From the NCBI RefSeq assembly GCF_000176155.1, contig NZ_ACZO01000008.1, positions 124,001 through 188,000 of the forward strand: a DNA stretch of 64,000 bases. Direction: 5' to 3'. The position numbers and the translations under genes are program-made. Shown here in pieces: positions 1-10,273 of the stretch (positions are counted from its first letter, which is position 1; every line of letters begins with the position of its first letter). The DNA comes from Vibrio metschnikovii CIP 69.14 (GTDB lineage: Bacteria > Pseudomonadota > Gammaproteobacteria > Enterobacterales > Vibrionaceae). Under the pieces are notes generated by a model. The model was given only the letters and a program-made list of their open reading frames with translations, had not been told where the DNA came from and did no database searches.

Positions 1-369
1 GAATTAATGACTCAGCCGGTCATCAATTTGGTAGGCAAAACCAGCTTAAAACAATTAACTGCTGTACTGGGTGAAGCTAAGTTAGTACTTGCTCCTGATT
101 CAGGGCCGGCTCATATTGCAACAACCCAAGGCACGCCTGTGTTAGGCTTGTATGCGCACAGTAACCCCAAACGCACAGGTCCTTATTTTAATATTGGGGA
201 TGTCGTCAGCGTCTATGAGGATAACGTGATCAAACAACAGGCAAAATCTCTCAGTGAGCTGGCTTGGAGCACGCGGGCCAAAGGCACGGATTTGATGCAA
301 CAGATCACGGTATCCGTAGTGATTGAAAGATTTGAACATATGATGAAAGGTGTAGTACTTAATGACTAA
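1..369 (+). CDS. Glycosyltransferase family 9 (heptosyltransferase-like), C-terminal fragment
   Basis: The reading frame is open from base 1, so this is the tail of a gene that begins before the window; the internal ATG at base 7 is not a convincing start. About 122 residues are visible. They carry the GT9 C-terminal donor-binding signature (LAPDSGPAHIA, about residues 29-39) followed by GTPVLGLY, as in ADP-heptose:LPS heptosyltransferases such as WaaF and WaaC. The role inferred is addition of a heptose to the LPS inner core at the cytoplasmic face of the inner membrane. It overlaps the next glycosyltransferase gene by 8 bases, consistent with one LPS-core operon. The exact acceptor cannot be told from the fragment. 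Confidence 0.85.
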   Translation, partial: ELMTQPVINLVGKTSLKQLTAVLGEAKLVLAPDSGPAHIATTQGTPVLGLYAHSNPKRTGPYFNIGDVVSVYEDNVIKQQAKSLSELAWSTRAKGTDLMQQITVSVVIERFEHMMKGVVLND

Positions 370-1153
370 ATCCACTCCGACGTTGGCTGTCGCCTTAATC
401 GTCAAAAATGAAGCAAAACATTTACAAGCTTGCCTCGAGACAGTCGCTGATTGGGTTGATGAGATTGTTATTCTTGATTCTGGTAGTGAGGACGCAACAG
501 AATCGATTGCTCGTCGCTTTACTGACAAGTTCTTTGTGAACAAAGACTGGCAAGGCTTCGGATCTCAGCGCCGTTTAGCCCAATCCTACATAACTGCAGA
601 TTATGTACTATGGCTAGATGCCGATGAGCGAGTCACTCCAGAATTGAAAGCGAGTATTTTACAAGCCGTAAAACATGATAAACCCAACACTGTGTATCAG
701 ATCGATCGCTTAACTACGGCCTTTGGTAAACAAATTCATTATTCTGGCTGGTCACCTGATTGGGTTACTCGCCTTTATCGGACTTGTGAAACACAATATA
801 ACACGGCTTTAGTGCACGAAAGCGTTGAAATTCCCTCTCATCTAACACTCAAGTCTCTATCTGGTTATTTACAGCACTACACTTTTGAGTATCTACCACA
901 ATACACAGCAAAAACTCAGCATTATATGAAAGCGTGGGTTGATCAACGAGAAGGTAAAAAATCCGCAACCTTAACTGGCGCGGTATTACATGGCTTTTTC
1001 CGTTTTTTTAAAATGTATATTCTTAAACGTGGCTTTTTAGATGGTCGCCATGGACTATTACTGGCGATTTTAAGTGCTAACACCACATTTACTCGTTATG
1101 CAGACCTTTGGTTGCGTGATTATGTCCGCCAGCAAAAAAGAGAGCGCTCATGA
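362..1153 (+). CDS. waaE: WaaE/KdtX-like LPS core glycosyltransferase (GT2)
   Basis: A 263-residue family 2 glycosyltransferase. The N-terminal GT-A fold is visible in VALIVKNEA (about residues 10-18) and the metal-binding DxD motif lies in LWLDADERV (Asp86 and Asp88). The sequence resembles WaaE/KdtX enzymes, which add beta-1,4-glucose to heptose I of the LPS inner core, often next to coaD (kdtB). The start overlaps the upstream GT9 gene by 8 bases and its stop overlaps the next gene's ATG by 4 bases, so the three are probably translationally coupled. Donor sugar and linkage are inferred from the family. A generic GT2 of another specificity is the alternative. Confidence 0.8.
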   Translation: MTKSTPTLAVALIVKNEAKHLQACLETVADWVDEIVILDSGSEDATESIARRFTDKFFVNKDWQGFGSQRRLAQSYITADYVLWLDADERVTPELKASILQAVKHDKPNTVYQIDRLTTAFGKQIHYSGWSPDWVTRLYRTCETQYNTALVHESVEIPSHLTLKSLSGYLQHYTFEYLPQYTAKTQHYMKAWVDQREGKKSATLTGAVLHGFFRFFKMYILKRGFLDGRHGLLLAILSANTTFTRYADLWLRDYVRQQKRERS

Positions 1154-2199
1154 AAATTTGTCATGTTAATCTCGCCTCTGGTTATCATGGTGGTGAGAAT
1201 CAAACACTACTACTGATTCAACAGCAGATTAAGTTAGGTTACCAACTTACCGTTGTTGCTAACCCCAAAAGTCTTTTTTACTCACGAGTAAAAGAACTAC
1301 CTTGTCGATTAATTGCTTGTAAACACTTTTTAACTCAGCACGGAAAAGCTATTACACAAGATTCAGATTTAATTCATGTACACGAAGGACGAGCGATTTA
1401 TTGGGCTTGGTTACAATATCAGTTGTATAAAATACCCTATATCATCACTCGTCGAATTGATAATCCTCTCAGTGAACGATGGTTTGCAGCTCAAGCTTAC
1501 TGCTCGGCTAGCGCATTAGTCGGGTTAAGTCAGGAAATTTGTCGACAAATTTTATTACGCTACCCGCTGAAAAAGGTGGTCACCATCCCAAGCTCACCAG
1601 TTCGTTATCCCATTAATCAGCAACAAGTCTCTCGGATTCGTGAACAATTTTCTCATCCATTCTTAGTTATTCATGCGGCGAATATGCTTCATCACAAAGG
1701 TTTTGATGTTACGCTTGCAGCCGCTCGCCTATTAATGGACTCAGAATCGGACATTCATTTCGCTTTGTTGGGAGATGGAAAAGAGCGTCCAGCATTAGAA
1801 CAGCAAGCCAAAGGTTTAACAAATGTCCATTTCATGGGTAAGCAGAACAATATGGGTGATTGGTTTGCTGCTGCTGATATGCTTATCCATCCCTCTTACA
1901 GTGAAGGGTTAGGCTCTGTGATTTTAGAGGCAATGGGTAGTGGGTTACCTGTCGTGGGTAGTCGAGCCGGAGGGATCCCAGACATCATTGAAGACCGTGT
2001 TTCTGGCTTATTAATTACCCCCGGAGATGCCCAAGAATTAGCGCAGGCTATTTTGCAAGTTCGTCATGATCCAAATCTTGTTGACATATTAACCATCGGA
2101 CGAGAGAAAAAGTTACGCGATTTTCAGATTGAACAAACTGCACAGCGTTATCACACGCTCTACTCAGAAATAATGAAAAGCAATGCTTGCTGTTCATAA
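1150..2199 (+). CDS. Glycosyltransferase family 4, LPS core cluster
   Basis: A 349-residue GT-B fold enzyme of family 4. The N-terminal half has the acceptor-domain pattern (VNLASGYHGGENQ, residues 6-18). The C-terminal half has the retaining GT4 nucleotide-sugar signature EGLGSVILEAMGSGLPVVGS, with the EX7E glutamates at 252 and 260. No signal peptide is seen, so it should act at the cytoplasmic face of the inner membrane. It starts inside the stop of the WaaE-like gene (ATGA overlap) and lies in the LPS outer-core cluster. Sugar donor and acceptor cannot be assigned from sequence. Confidence 0.85.
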   Translation: MKICHVNLASGYHGGENQTLLLIQQQIKLGYQLTVVANPKSLFYSRVKELPCRLIACKHFLTQHGKAITQDSDLIHVHEGRAIYWAWLQYQLYKIPYIITRRIDNPLSERWFAAQAYCSASALVGLSQEICRQILLRYPLKKVVTIPSSPVRYPINQQQVSRIREQFSHPFLVIHAANMLHHKGFDVTLAAARLLMDSESDIHFALLGDGKERPALEQQAKGLTNVHFMGKQNNMGDWFAAADMLIHPSYSEGLGSVILEAMGSGLPVVGSRAGGIPDIIEDRVSGLLITPGDAQELAQAILQVRHDPNLVDILTIGREKKLRDFQIEQTAQRYHTLYSEIMKSNACCS

Positions 2200-2249
2200 A
2201 AACTGAAAGTTAACGAAAATAAAGCGGACACCATAAAGGTAAGATATAC

Positions 2250-3864
<1,615 letters not shown>

Positions 3865-3867
3865 ATT

Positions 3868-3907
3868 ACTCTGTGAGTTAAGCCGAGATTAACCCACAGA
3901 GTTCTTT
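3868..3907 (+). terminator. Rho-independent terminator after coaD
   Basis: A 14-base inverted repeat (ACTCTGTGAGTTAA / TTAACCCACAGAGT, one mismatch, 7-base loop) begins just after the coaD stop and is followed by TCTTT. It separates coaD from the convergent gene that ends at 3914. Confidence 0.75.
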
Positions 3908-3913
3908 CGTCGA

Positions 3914-5911
3914 TTATGGTGTCATCGGTAATACTTGAGAACGCAAAAAGTATTCTTGTAATCGGTGATATTCTAATCCCCATTGGCGATCAAAGGTTTG
4001 CTCATCACTGGCTTGCGGTTCAGTCAGTAATGACTCATCACCTTGCCAAGGATGGAAGATAAACGGTGGATGGTTACTCACAGCACCATAGGCATTAATG
4101 CTCATACCACTATTGAAACCGATATTACTTACCTCCCCTATAGTAAGTAAGTTTTCTCCACCTAAAGAAACATAAGCTTGATCAGACAAACTAAAATGAT
4201 ACAAGGTTGGAAAAATATCTCGATGGGAACCGATACGCTCTGGCTGATAGTTAAATTCGGTGTGCGCCAAAATCGATGGTGGCACATAAAGATAAAAGGG
4301 AACCGCGTGAGTTAACCCTGCCTCACCAGGCCTGGCTATATCGGTATAGCGTACACGATGATCACCCGTCACAGCCATGATCACCTGATCACTTAATGAT
4401 GATTGCTTGATATCACTGATAAATTGACCCACCGCATCACTGGCATACTGAAACGTTTTTAATAATTCTTGAGCGTCTCGATTACCTTTATAGCCTAGCA
4501 TCTCTTGCAAACGAGGAGTAAGAGTGGTTGGTTTAGGTTGATAATACGCTGGAACCCGATACGGTGAGTGATTGGTGACTGTCATCACGTAAATAAGAGT
4601 TGGCCGCTCAGCCTTATCTAATAACTGCTGAGTAAATTTAAACGTAAACTCATCGGGTACACCCCAAGTCCCTGCGTATTGGGCAGCAAGGGGGAAAGCA
4701 CCAACAATGTCATTTTCATCATAGACGCGATCAAAACCTTGAGTGGGTAAATAGTTCGCTAAGTTGCGCCACATACCGTTACCACCATAGACAAAAACCA
4801 CATCATAGCCAGCCCGCTGATATGGCAATACCGCCGAGCTTGGAAGGGGAATTTTTTGCCAATTAGAATGACTGATCGTCGCCAATGGGCTATGCACTAG
4901 CATCATTACGATACTGTCTATTGTAGCGGAAGTGCCCGCCAAAAAACGCTCGAACAGAAAATCGTGTCGATAATGCTCCCGAAAACGACCTAATAAATCG
5001 TTTGTGGTTGGATCATCTTCAATTAAAACGCTCAACCCCATACTTTCCATCATCGCGATAACCACATGAGGCGGATGATCAGCGAGATAGTCATTGTGAG
5101 GGGTTTTATAATTCGCGTCAGGCTGCCCCAACAACTTTTGCATTTGCTGCTGCAATACTTGCTGAGATATCGGTTCTAAGTGAGCACGTGATGTATAATC
5201 ACTGCGCGCCCAATCAAGCGCCATAAAGGCATTAGGGGTGATCATATTTAATGGCTGATAAGCCGAGACACTGGCATGATAACGTTTCAGAGGTAAACTG
5301 CCCGTCGAGCCCCTTGCCAGTAAAAACACACCGACCACCATGAAGACGACGGCTAAGCTAGTAATACTCCAATGCCAGTGCTGTTGCGAGGACCATAAGT
5401 TAAGACGTGTCAGGTAACGGGCAAAGTAGTAACCAATCCCAGCCATAACTAACGCTAAACTCACCCCGTATATAACCGGATAATCACCCCATAAGTTAGT
5501 CAGTACCGCGACTGAATCATCATCCATCAAGCCAAAAATAAATAAATCAATATGGCTACCATAGGTTAAGTAGTAGTAATAATTACCAACTCCACCAATG
5601 ATATACAATAAAACAATTACTGCATGGTAGTAAGTCGATAAGCTTAACCAGCGTAAATAGGCTTGGGAAAATGCCGCGCATACAAGGCCAACTAACAGTA
5701 ATGGGGCATAAGCAATCGCGGTGACTTTTGCATCAAATCGAGCGCCGACCATAAAAGCACGTTGAATATCATTCACTATATCATTAACAGGCAAACCAGG
5801 CTCAATATGCAAATAAAGAGCGTAGCGAGAAGCAAACAACAGTAAAAATGAAAAAACAAAGTAGCCAATGAATAACTGGCATATATGTCGAAAATGGCGC
5901 TGATAATACAT
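3914..5911 (-). CDS. LTA synthase family / alkaline-phosphatase-superfamily membrane phosphotransferase
   Basis: A 665-residue protein with about five transmembrane segments in the first 210 residues and a large periplasmic sulfatase-fold domain from about residue 280 to 600. Recognisable active-site pieces are MMESMG (metal ligand Glu), FLAGTSATIDS (candidate Thr nucleophile) and TGDHR near the end of the domain. This is the architecture of lipoteichoic acid synthase, MdoB/OpgB and phosphoethanolamine transferase relatives, which move phospho-alcohol head groups onto glycans. A Gram-negative role such as glucan or LPS decoration is plausible because it lies beside the LPS-core genes, but the substrate is unknown. 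It is convergent with coaD. Confidence 0.8.
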   Translation of the reverse strand: MYYQRHFRHICQLFIGYFVFSFLLLFASRYALYLHIEPGLPVNDIVNDIQRAFMVGARFDAKVTAIAYAPLLLVGLVCAAFSQAYLRWLSLSTYYHAVIVLLYIIGGVGNYYYYLTYGSHIDLFIFGLMDDDSVAVLTNLWGDYPVIYGVSLALVMAGIGYYFARYLTRLNLWSSQQHWHWSITSLAVVFMVVGVFLLARGSTGSLPLKRYHASVSAYQPLNMITPNAFMALDWARSDYTSRAHLEPISQQVLQQQMQKLLGQPDANYKTPHNDYLADHPPHVVIAMMESMGLSVLIEDDPTTNDLLGRFREHYRHDFLFERFLAGTSATIDSIVMMLVHSPLATISHSNWQKIPLPSSAVLPYQRAGYDVVFVYGGNGMWRNLANYLPTQGFDRVYDENDIVGAFPLAAQYAGTWGVPDEFTFKFTQQLLDKAERPTLIYVMTVTNHSPYRVPAYYQPKPTTLTPRLQEMLGYKGNRDAQELLKTFQYASDAVGQFISDIKQSSLSDQVIMAVTGDHRVRYTDIARPGEAGLTHAVPFYLYVPPSILAHTEFNYQPERIGSHRDIFPTLYHFSLSDQAYVSLGGENLLTIGEVSNIGFNSGMSINAYGAVSNHPPFIFHPWQGDESLLTEPQASDEQTFDRQWGLEYHRLQEYFLRSQVLPMTP

Positions 5912-5994
5912 ATTAAGAAGGTGCTTAAGAAAACAGGAGGCTAATGTTACGCCAAGTGATTTTCATGTCCATCATTAGATAATAAAAATATTAG

Positions 5995-6804
5995 TCAATC
6001 TTGGCAGTGGTTACAGAACATGCTGTTACGCTGAGCAATTTTCTGTTCAAGAATCGGTTCCGCGCAAATAGGACAAGGTTTACCGCCTTTGCCATACACT
6101 TGCAGCTCTTGGGCAAAATAGCCTGGCTTGCCATCGGCTTGCGAGAAATCTTTCAGCGTAGTGCCACCTTGCGCAATGGCTGTCGCCAGTACGGCTTTTA
6201 TCTCGCTGACCAAACATTGCCACTCGGTGTCCGATAAACTTTGCGCCGGTCTTAAAGGGTGAATTTTGGCTTTGAACAACGATTCATTAGCGTAGATGTT
6301 GCCCACCCCAACCACGTTTTTATTATCCATAATAAACGCTTTTATCGCTAAGCGTTTATTATTCGCACGTTTAGCAATCGTCTCGGCATTAAACGCGTCA
6401 GTCAATGGTTCAGGGCCCATATGTTCAAGTAAAGGGTGACTCTCTCCGGGCGCAATGTAGAGCCAAGCGCCAAAGCGGCGTGGATCGTGATAGCGCAGTA
6501 ACTTGCCATTCGCAAGAACAAGATCAACGTGATCGTGCTTACCTGCTGGGAAATCCGCGTCTAATACTCTCAGGGCTCCCGACATACCGAGATGAATAAT
6601 CGCATTGCCCGCTTCGGTTTCGATGAATAGATATTTGGCGCGGCGTGAAATAGCCGTGATCTGCTGGCCTTCCAGGTGAGTTAATTCATGGGGGATCGGC
6701 CAGCGTAGTTTTTCACAGCGCCAAGTGATCGTGGCGATGGTTTGGCCAATTAAATGCGGCGAAATGCCTAAGCGACTGACTTCGACTTCGGGTAACTCAG
6801 GCAT
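5995..6804 (-). CDS. mutM: Formamidopyrimidine-DNA glycosylase (Fpg)
   Basis: MutM removes 8-oxoguanine and formamidopyrimidines from DNA and cleaves the abasic site by beta,delta-elimination. The frame opens with Met-Met-Pro-Glu-Leu-Pro; I place the start at the second Met so that Pro2 becomes the N-terminal catalytic nucleophile, giving 269 residues. Other catalytic residues are visible: Glu3, Lys57 in RRAKYLF, and the C-terminal C4 zinc finger (CPIC...CNHC). The order coaD, mutM matches other vibrios. Divergent start choices would leave Pro at position 3 and are disfavoured. Confidence 0.97.
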   Translation of the reverse strand: MPELPEVEVSRLGISPHLIGQTIATITWRCEKLRWPIPHELTHLEGQQITAISRRAKYLFIETEAGNAIIHLGMSGALRVLDADFPAGKHDHVDLVLANGKLLRYHDPRRFGAWLYIAPGESHPLLEHMGPEPLTDAFNAETIAKRANNKRLAIKAFIMDNKNVVGVGNIYANESLFKAKIHPLRPAQSLSDTEWQCLVSEIKAVLATAIAQGGTTLKDFSQADGKPGYFAQELQVYGKGGKPCPICAEPILEQKIAQRNSMFCNHCQD

Positions 6805-6836
6805 CATAGCTCCAAGATGGTTGACGAATTAAGATC

Positions 6837-7328
6837 TTAACGACTGGATGAAGGGAAAAGATAATCGGCTTCCACTGAGATAGCAATCCACTTATCTTGC
6901 CAGTTTTTAAATAACCAAAACTGCGGTGATTGATAATAAGTGATCCGCTGTGGCTCTTCCTGATCGCGATACCAGACTTCAATGGTTTGCGGCCCGATCA
7001 AACTTGGCTGTAATGAACGTACGGTTTGTTCATCAACCTCGGTACCGACTAAAGCTTGCCAGCGCTGGGCTAATTGCGGCGCAGAAACCTCACCAGTCGG
7101 AGTCAACTGCCATTGATCTTGCTCTAACGTCAGCTCAAACGATCGTGTATGAACGGCCTGTAATGGTGTATTCGGAATAAATAAACTTGGGTAAACTTGC
7201 TCTTCACTGTTGTTAGACATCAGATAAGATTTAAGTAATGGCGGTAAGTTTAACACCCCAATAAACAGCAGTACCAAGATAATCAGGATATTGTTCCATC
7301 GCCGACGACGATGAGGGGCAATACGCAT
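6837..7328 (-). CDS. Hypothetical single-span membrane protein
   Basis: A 163-residue protein of unknown function. The N-terminus is basic (MRIAPHRRRRW) and is followed by one hydrophobic segment at about residues 12-32, which predicts N-in topology with the rest in the periplasm. No enzymatic motif is recognised. It lies 32 bases upstream of mutM on the same strand, so the two may be co-transcribed. The same neighbourhood is kept in V. cholerae as far as I recall, which argues that it is a real gene. Confidence 0.7.
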   Translation of the reverse strand: MRIAPHRRRRWNNILIILVLLFIGVLNLPPLLKSYLMSNNSEEQVYPSLFIPNTPLQAVHTRSFELTLEQDQWQLTPTGEVSAPQLAQRWQALVGTEVDEQTVRSLQPSLIGPQTIEVWYRDQEEPQRITYYQSPQFWLFKNWQDKWIAISVEADYLFPSSSR

Positions 7329-7417
7329 GCAGCATTCCTTAGCTTATAAATTAGATACCAAAAGAATAGCAAAGGAAGAGGACAGATCCTAGAACCTATC
7401 TCCTCCTCACCAACCGC

Positions 7418-7569
7418 CGTCATTCCCGCGCAGGCGGGAATCCATACGGAATGACAGTAAACGGTAAGCTGATTATTGATAAGCGAAATAAAGTTAGTGG
7501 TTAATCCAGTACCCATTCAATCACTTGGCGTATGCTGCTGAATGGATCCCCGCCTTCGCGGGGATGACG
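7418..7569. repeat. REP-like palindrome pair in inverted orientation (REPIN-like)
   Basis: Two 28-base units, 7418-7445 and 7542-7569, are inverted copies of one another (25 of 28 positions match after reverse-complementing). Each contains an internal palindrome of the type CCCGCG-N-AGGCGGG flanked by CGTCAT and ATCCAT. They are separated by 96 bases of AT-richer DNA. The arrangement is that of REP doublets mobilised by RAYT transposases. No RAYT gene is in the window. Confidence 0.7.
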
Positions 7570-7637
7570 AACGAGAGTATCGTTGTTATCAATAATAATG
7601 CGGTTTTAGTTTTTCTAGCCTAGAAAATCGAGTAGGA

Positions 7638-7698
7638 GGCGGGATCACTCCCGCCGTCCTCTCACACCACCGTACAAGCGTGGATCGCATACGGCGGT
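7638..7698 (-). ncRNA. Group II intron domains V and VI
   Basis: On the minus strand, ACCGCCGTA (7690-7698) pairs with TACGGTGGT (7666-7674) around a GCGATCCACGC inner arm, the shape of domain V. A second hairpin, GGCGGGAGTGATCCCGCC (7638-7655), forms domain VI. The maturase stop codon lies at 7662-7664, just past domain V, so ribozyme and coding sequence overlap. Confidence 0.85.
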
Positions 7699-8972
7699 TC
7701 CGAATAGATTTTCAATGTTTCATACCCTTCCAACAATGAGTATAACCCCAACTCTTCCAACCGTTTGTTGGGTAAAGCCTGATTGACTTGGGGCGTCCGT
7801 GAGAGTTTCCACCATCCTTTATCTGAACCTGCGACTTTCCATGCATTAGGTTTGGCGACTCCTAAACTAATCAGCCACATCGCTATGCTGTATTTCCGCT
7901 TTTTCTGTTTTAGACGGTAGCACCGCAGTCGGCGTCTTATCCAACTGTCTAGGTGACTCATCGATGACGGCCTTAAGCCCAGTTTAAAGTAGTTCTGCCA
8001 ACCTCGTAGATACGTCGATAGTTCCTTGATGATTGCCGGGAACGTTCGTCCTCTATTTCGTTTGGTGACTTGTCGCACTCGTTTCTTCATTTGATGCATG
8101 GCGTCATCACTGATACCTATCACACCATCATCGTTGAAGCGGTGTCCCAAGTAGCTACGCTCACTCACTCTGGTCGCCGCACTTTTCTCACGGTTTACCC
8201 GTAATTTAAGCGTCTGCTCCAAGAACTCCGTAACCGAGGTTTTCACCCGTTGCGCTGCTGCTTCACTACCTACGTAGATTTGGCAATCGTCTGCGTATCG
8301 GCAGAACTTATGACCTCTACGTTCTAACTCTTTATCAAGCTCATCCAATACGATATTAGAGAGCAGCGGCGACAGAGGACCTCCTTGTGGGGTTCCTCTT
8401 TGTCTTCGCTCTATCACTCCATTTCGCATCAGACCACTTTGTAGATATTTCCTGATCAGTTTCAGCACCCGTTTATCCGCGATATCTTGAGACAGCCGAT
8501 ACATCAGTCTGTCGTGATTGACGGTATCGAAGTACTTCTCCAGATCTATATCGACTACATATCCCCGCCCTTCTCGAATGTATTCACTCGCTTTCGACAA
8601 AGCATGATGAGCACTCCTTCTTGGTCTGAACCCGAAGCTGCTCTTTGAGAACTTCGGCTCATACAACTGTGTCAGGAGCTGTGCCATCGCTTGTTGTACG
8701 ATGCGATCCTGAACGGTTGGGATACCCAGTTGGCGTACTCCACCTTTTGGCTTGGGGATTTCTACACCCAGAACGGGAGACGGTTGGTAACTTCCATCCA
8801 GTAAAGACTGGCGAAGTTGCTGCCCATTATCCAACTGGCGAAGCTTTTCCAAGGTCGCTGTGATCGTCAGTCTATCTACCCCACCGCACCCCTTGTTGCG
8901 CTTCACCTGTTTGGTCGCAGCGTTTAAATTACCCGGACTGAACATCTGTTCGAGTAATCGAGTGGTGTCCAT
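7662..8972 (-). CDS. ltrA: Group II intron reverse transcriptase/maturase
   Basis: A 436-residue intron-encoded protein. The reverse transcriptase core is intact: GFRPRRSAHHAL (RT2), DIDLEKYFDTVNHD (RT3), RGTPQGGPLSPLLSNI (RT4) and the catalytic YADD in RYADDCQIYV (RT5). The maturase X/GIIM domain follows at about residues 280-370. It splices the intron RNA and copies it into DNA during retrohoming; no endonuclease domain is seen, as is usual for class C. ATG at 8972 is preferred over the upstream in-frame TTG. The last dozen codons are translated from domain V of the ribozyme. There is no frameshift or stop, so the intron may be active. Confidence 0.95.
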   Translation of the reverse strand: MDTTRLLEQMFSPGNLNAATKQVKRNKGCGGVDRLTITATLEKLRQLDNGQQLRQSLLDGSYQPSPVLGVEIPKPKGGVRQLGIPTVQDRIVQQAMAQLLTQLYEPKFSKSSFGFRPRRSAHHALSKASEYIREGRGYVVDIDLEKYFDTVNHDRLMYRLSQDIADKRVLKLIRKYLQSGLMRNGVIERRQRGTPQGGPLSPLLSNIVLDELDKELERRGHKFCRYADDCQIYVGSEAAAQRVKTSVTEFLEQTLKLRVNREKSAATRVSERSYLGHRFNDDGVIGISDDAMHQMKKRVRQVTKRNRGRTFPAIIKELSTYLRGWQNYFKLGLRPSSMSHLDSWIRRRLRCYRLKQKKRKYSIAMWLISLGVAKPNAWKVAGSDKGWWKLSRTPQVNQALPNKRLEELGLYSLLEGYETLKIYSEPPYAIHACTVV

Positions 8973-9521
8973 CAAGACTCGTCCTTCTTTCTATGCCAAA
9001 TCAGCTTGTTACGCTTCGTTTCCGTCAGTTCCACTTTTGGCTTCACCAATCGGAACGTAGAGATGGGTCGCATCGTTACTGTTACTCCACTGATTTGAAT
9101 ATCTGGCGACTGCTTCTTGACCTATTCAGTTCCGGCCTTCCCTTAAGTTGTACTTCCTCAAGGTACTATGCCTTCTGCTGACTCCTTATTACCCATCAGC
9201 ATCCATCACTGGCTGCTTAGTTTCGTCCGAAACAGATAATAAGATCTCCCGAGGTAAGACGTTGTTCTTTCTCGTGGTCATGCCTGATTTACTGCATCGC
9301 ACTTCTCGTCGAGTCGTTGGGCTATTCTATCTATTGCTAGGTTACCCAAGTCGACACAGCCTACTATCAGATTTCTGTTCGTCATCACCACGTTTTGCCA
9401 TTTGCTTCCTTCAGATTTCACCTCACGATGAACACCCTTGCATAGGCTAACGGTTCCCGCTCGACTGAGCCCGTAGAGGACTTTCACCTCCTAGATCAAC
9501 GCCATGCTCGGCGCACAAAGA

Positions 9522-9548
9522 AAAACCCAACCAAATTGGCTGGGTTTT
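9522..9548 (-). terminator. Rho-independent terminator of rpmB-rpmG, target of the intron
   Basis: AAAACCCA-CCAA pairs with TTGG-TGGGTTTT and, on the minus strand, is followed by TTTTTCTTT and then the intron 5' end. It lies 30 bases downstream of the rpmG stop. Confidence 0.9.
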
Positions 9549-9578
9549 CGCTACTTTTACAACAGAGTGCGCAATCAA

Positions 9579-9746
9579 TTACTTGATTTTGCCTTCTTTG
9601 TAAACAACGTGCTGGCGAACTACTGGATCAAACTTTTTGATCTCAAATTTGCCTGGCATGTTGCGTTTGTTCTTGTCAGTTGTGTAGAAGTGACCAGTAC
9701 CTGCAGAAGATATTAGTCGAATTTTCTCACGAATGCCTTTAGCCAT
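9579..9746 (-). CDS. rpmG: 50S ribosomal protein L33
   Basis: A 55-residue protein, the standard L33 length. The N-terminus [11 protein letters not shown], the middle [21 protein letters not shown] and the end VVYKEGKIK match proteobacterial L33. There is no CXXC zinc pair, so this is the zinc-independent (C-) form. The gene follows rpmB with a 13-base gap and is the last gene before the terminator that carries the intron. L33 sits near the E site of the large ribosomal subunit. Confidence 0.97.
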   Translation of the reverse strand: MAKGIREKIRLISSAGTGHFYTTDKNKRNMPGKFEIKKFDPVVRQHVVYKEGKIK

Positions 9747-9759
9747 TGCTCAATTCCTC

Positions 9760-9996
9760 TTAAACGTTTTCGCCACGTGCACGGATATCAACAAGAACAG
9801 CATCGATGCCTTTCTTATCAATGATACGCATGCCTTTAGCAGTTAGACGTAGTTTAACAAAACGTTTTTCGCTCTCTACCCAGAAACGATGAGTTTGTAG
9901 GTTCGGCAGAAAACGACGCTTAGTAGCATTTCGTGCGTGTGAACGGTTGTTACCCGTTATTGGACGCTTACCAGTTACTTGGCATACTCGGGACAT
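9760..9996 (-). CDS. rpmB: 50S ribosomal protein L28
   Basis: A 78-residue protein starting at [12 protein letters not shown]; five further codons upstream stay in frame but would extend a conserved N-terminus, so they are excluded. [16 protein letters not shown] is the characteristic L28 segment. It heads the rpmB-rpmG operon, read from the promoter at 10125-10153, with radC upstream on the same strand but separated by about 280 bases. Confidence 0.97.
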   Translation of the reverse strand: MSRVCQVTGKRPITGNNRSHARNATKRRFLPNLQTHRFWVESEKRFVKLRLTAKGMRIIDKKGIDAVLVDIRARGENV

Positions 9997-10124
9997 GAAT
10001 GTCTTCTCCAAATCGTTTCAGCTCGATATCAACCTTGGTGGCCGAACCTCGTTCTCGATGTATTAAGAAGTTTGAGGTTAAAAACCGTTATGGAAAATCC
10101 ATACAAGGCTATCAAAGGTCGCGT

Positions 10125-10153
10125 ATTATACTAACTTGACATGCATTGCTCAA
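10125..10153 (-). promoter_or_regulatory. Sigma-70 promoter of rpmB-rpmG
   Basis: On the minus strand, TTGAGC (10148-10153) and a perfect TATAAT (10125-10130) are separated by 17 bases, and a GC-rich discriminator (CGCG) follows, as expected for a growth-rate-controlled ribosomal protein promoter. It lies about 130 bases upstream of the rpmB start. Confidence 0.8.
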
Positions 10154-10273
10154 GACCCGAACAGATCCTTTTTACGGATTTGGTGATCTTTTTTAAGCAG
10201 AGCTGAGTTTAGGTTGATAATTTAGTGCGCGAATCATACCAGAATAATCTTAAGTCACAACATAAAATATCCG

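Larger units (their letters stand above)
7627..9516 (-). mobile_element. Group IIC intron inserted behind the rpmBG terminator
   Basis: A complete group II intron read on the minus strand. The 5' end is GTGCGCC (9510-9516), followed by domain I sequence with the pieces GGTGAAAGTCC, CGTTAGCC, AAGGGTGTTC and TCTGAAGGAAGC, which resemble the IIC intron of Oceanobacillus iheyensis. The reverse transcriptase lies in domain IV. Domain V (about 7666-7698) pairs ACCGCCGTA with TACGGTGGT; domain VI is the hairpin at 7638-7655, and the intron ends in CGAT (7627-7630). The insertion point is directly after the T-tract of the rpmBG terminator hairpin, the known preference of IIC introns. Length is about 1.9 kb. 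Confidence 0.9.

Noticed and set aside
9148..9487. Two ORFs of 70-100 codons in the group II intron 5' region
   Set aside because: They lie in ribozyme domains I-III, whose RNA sequence explains the openness; the translations resemble no protein.
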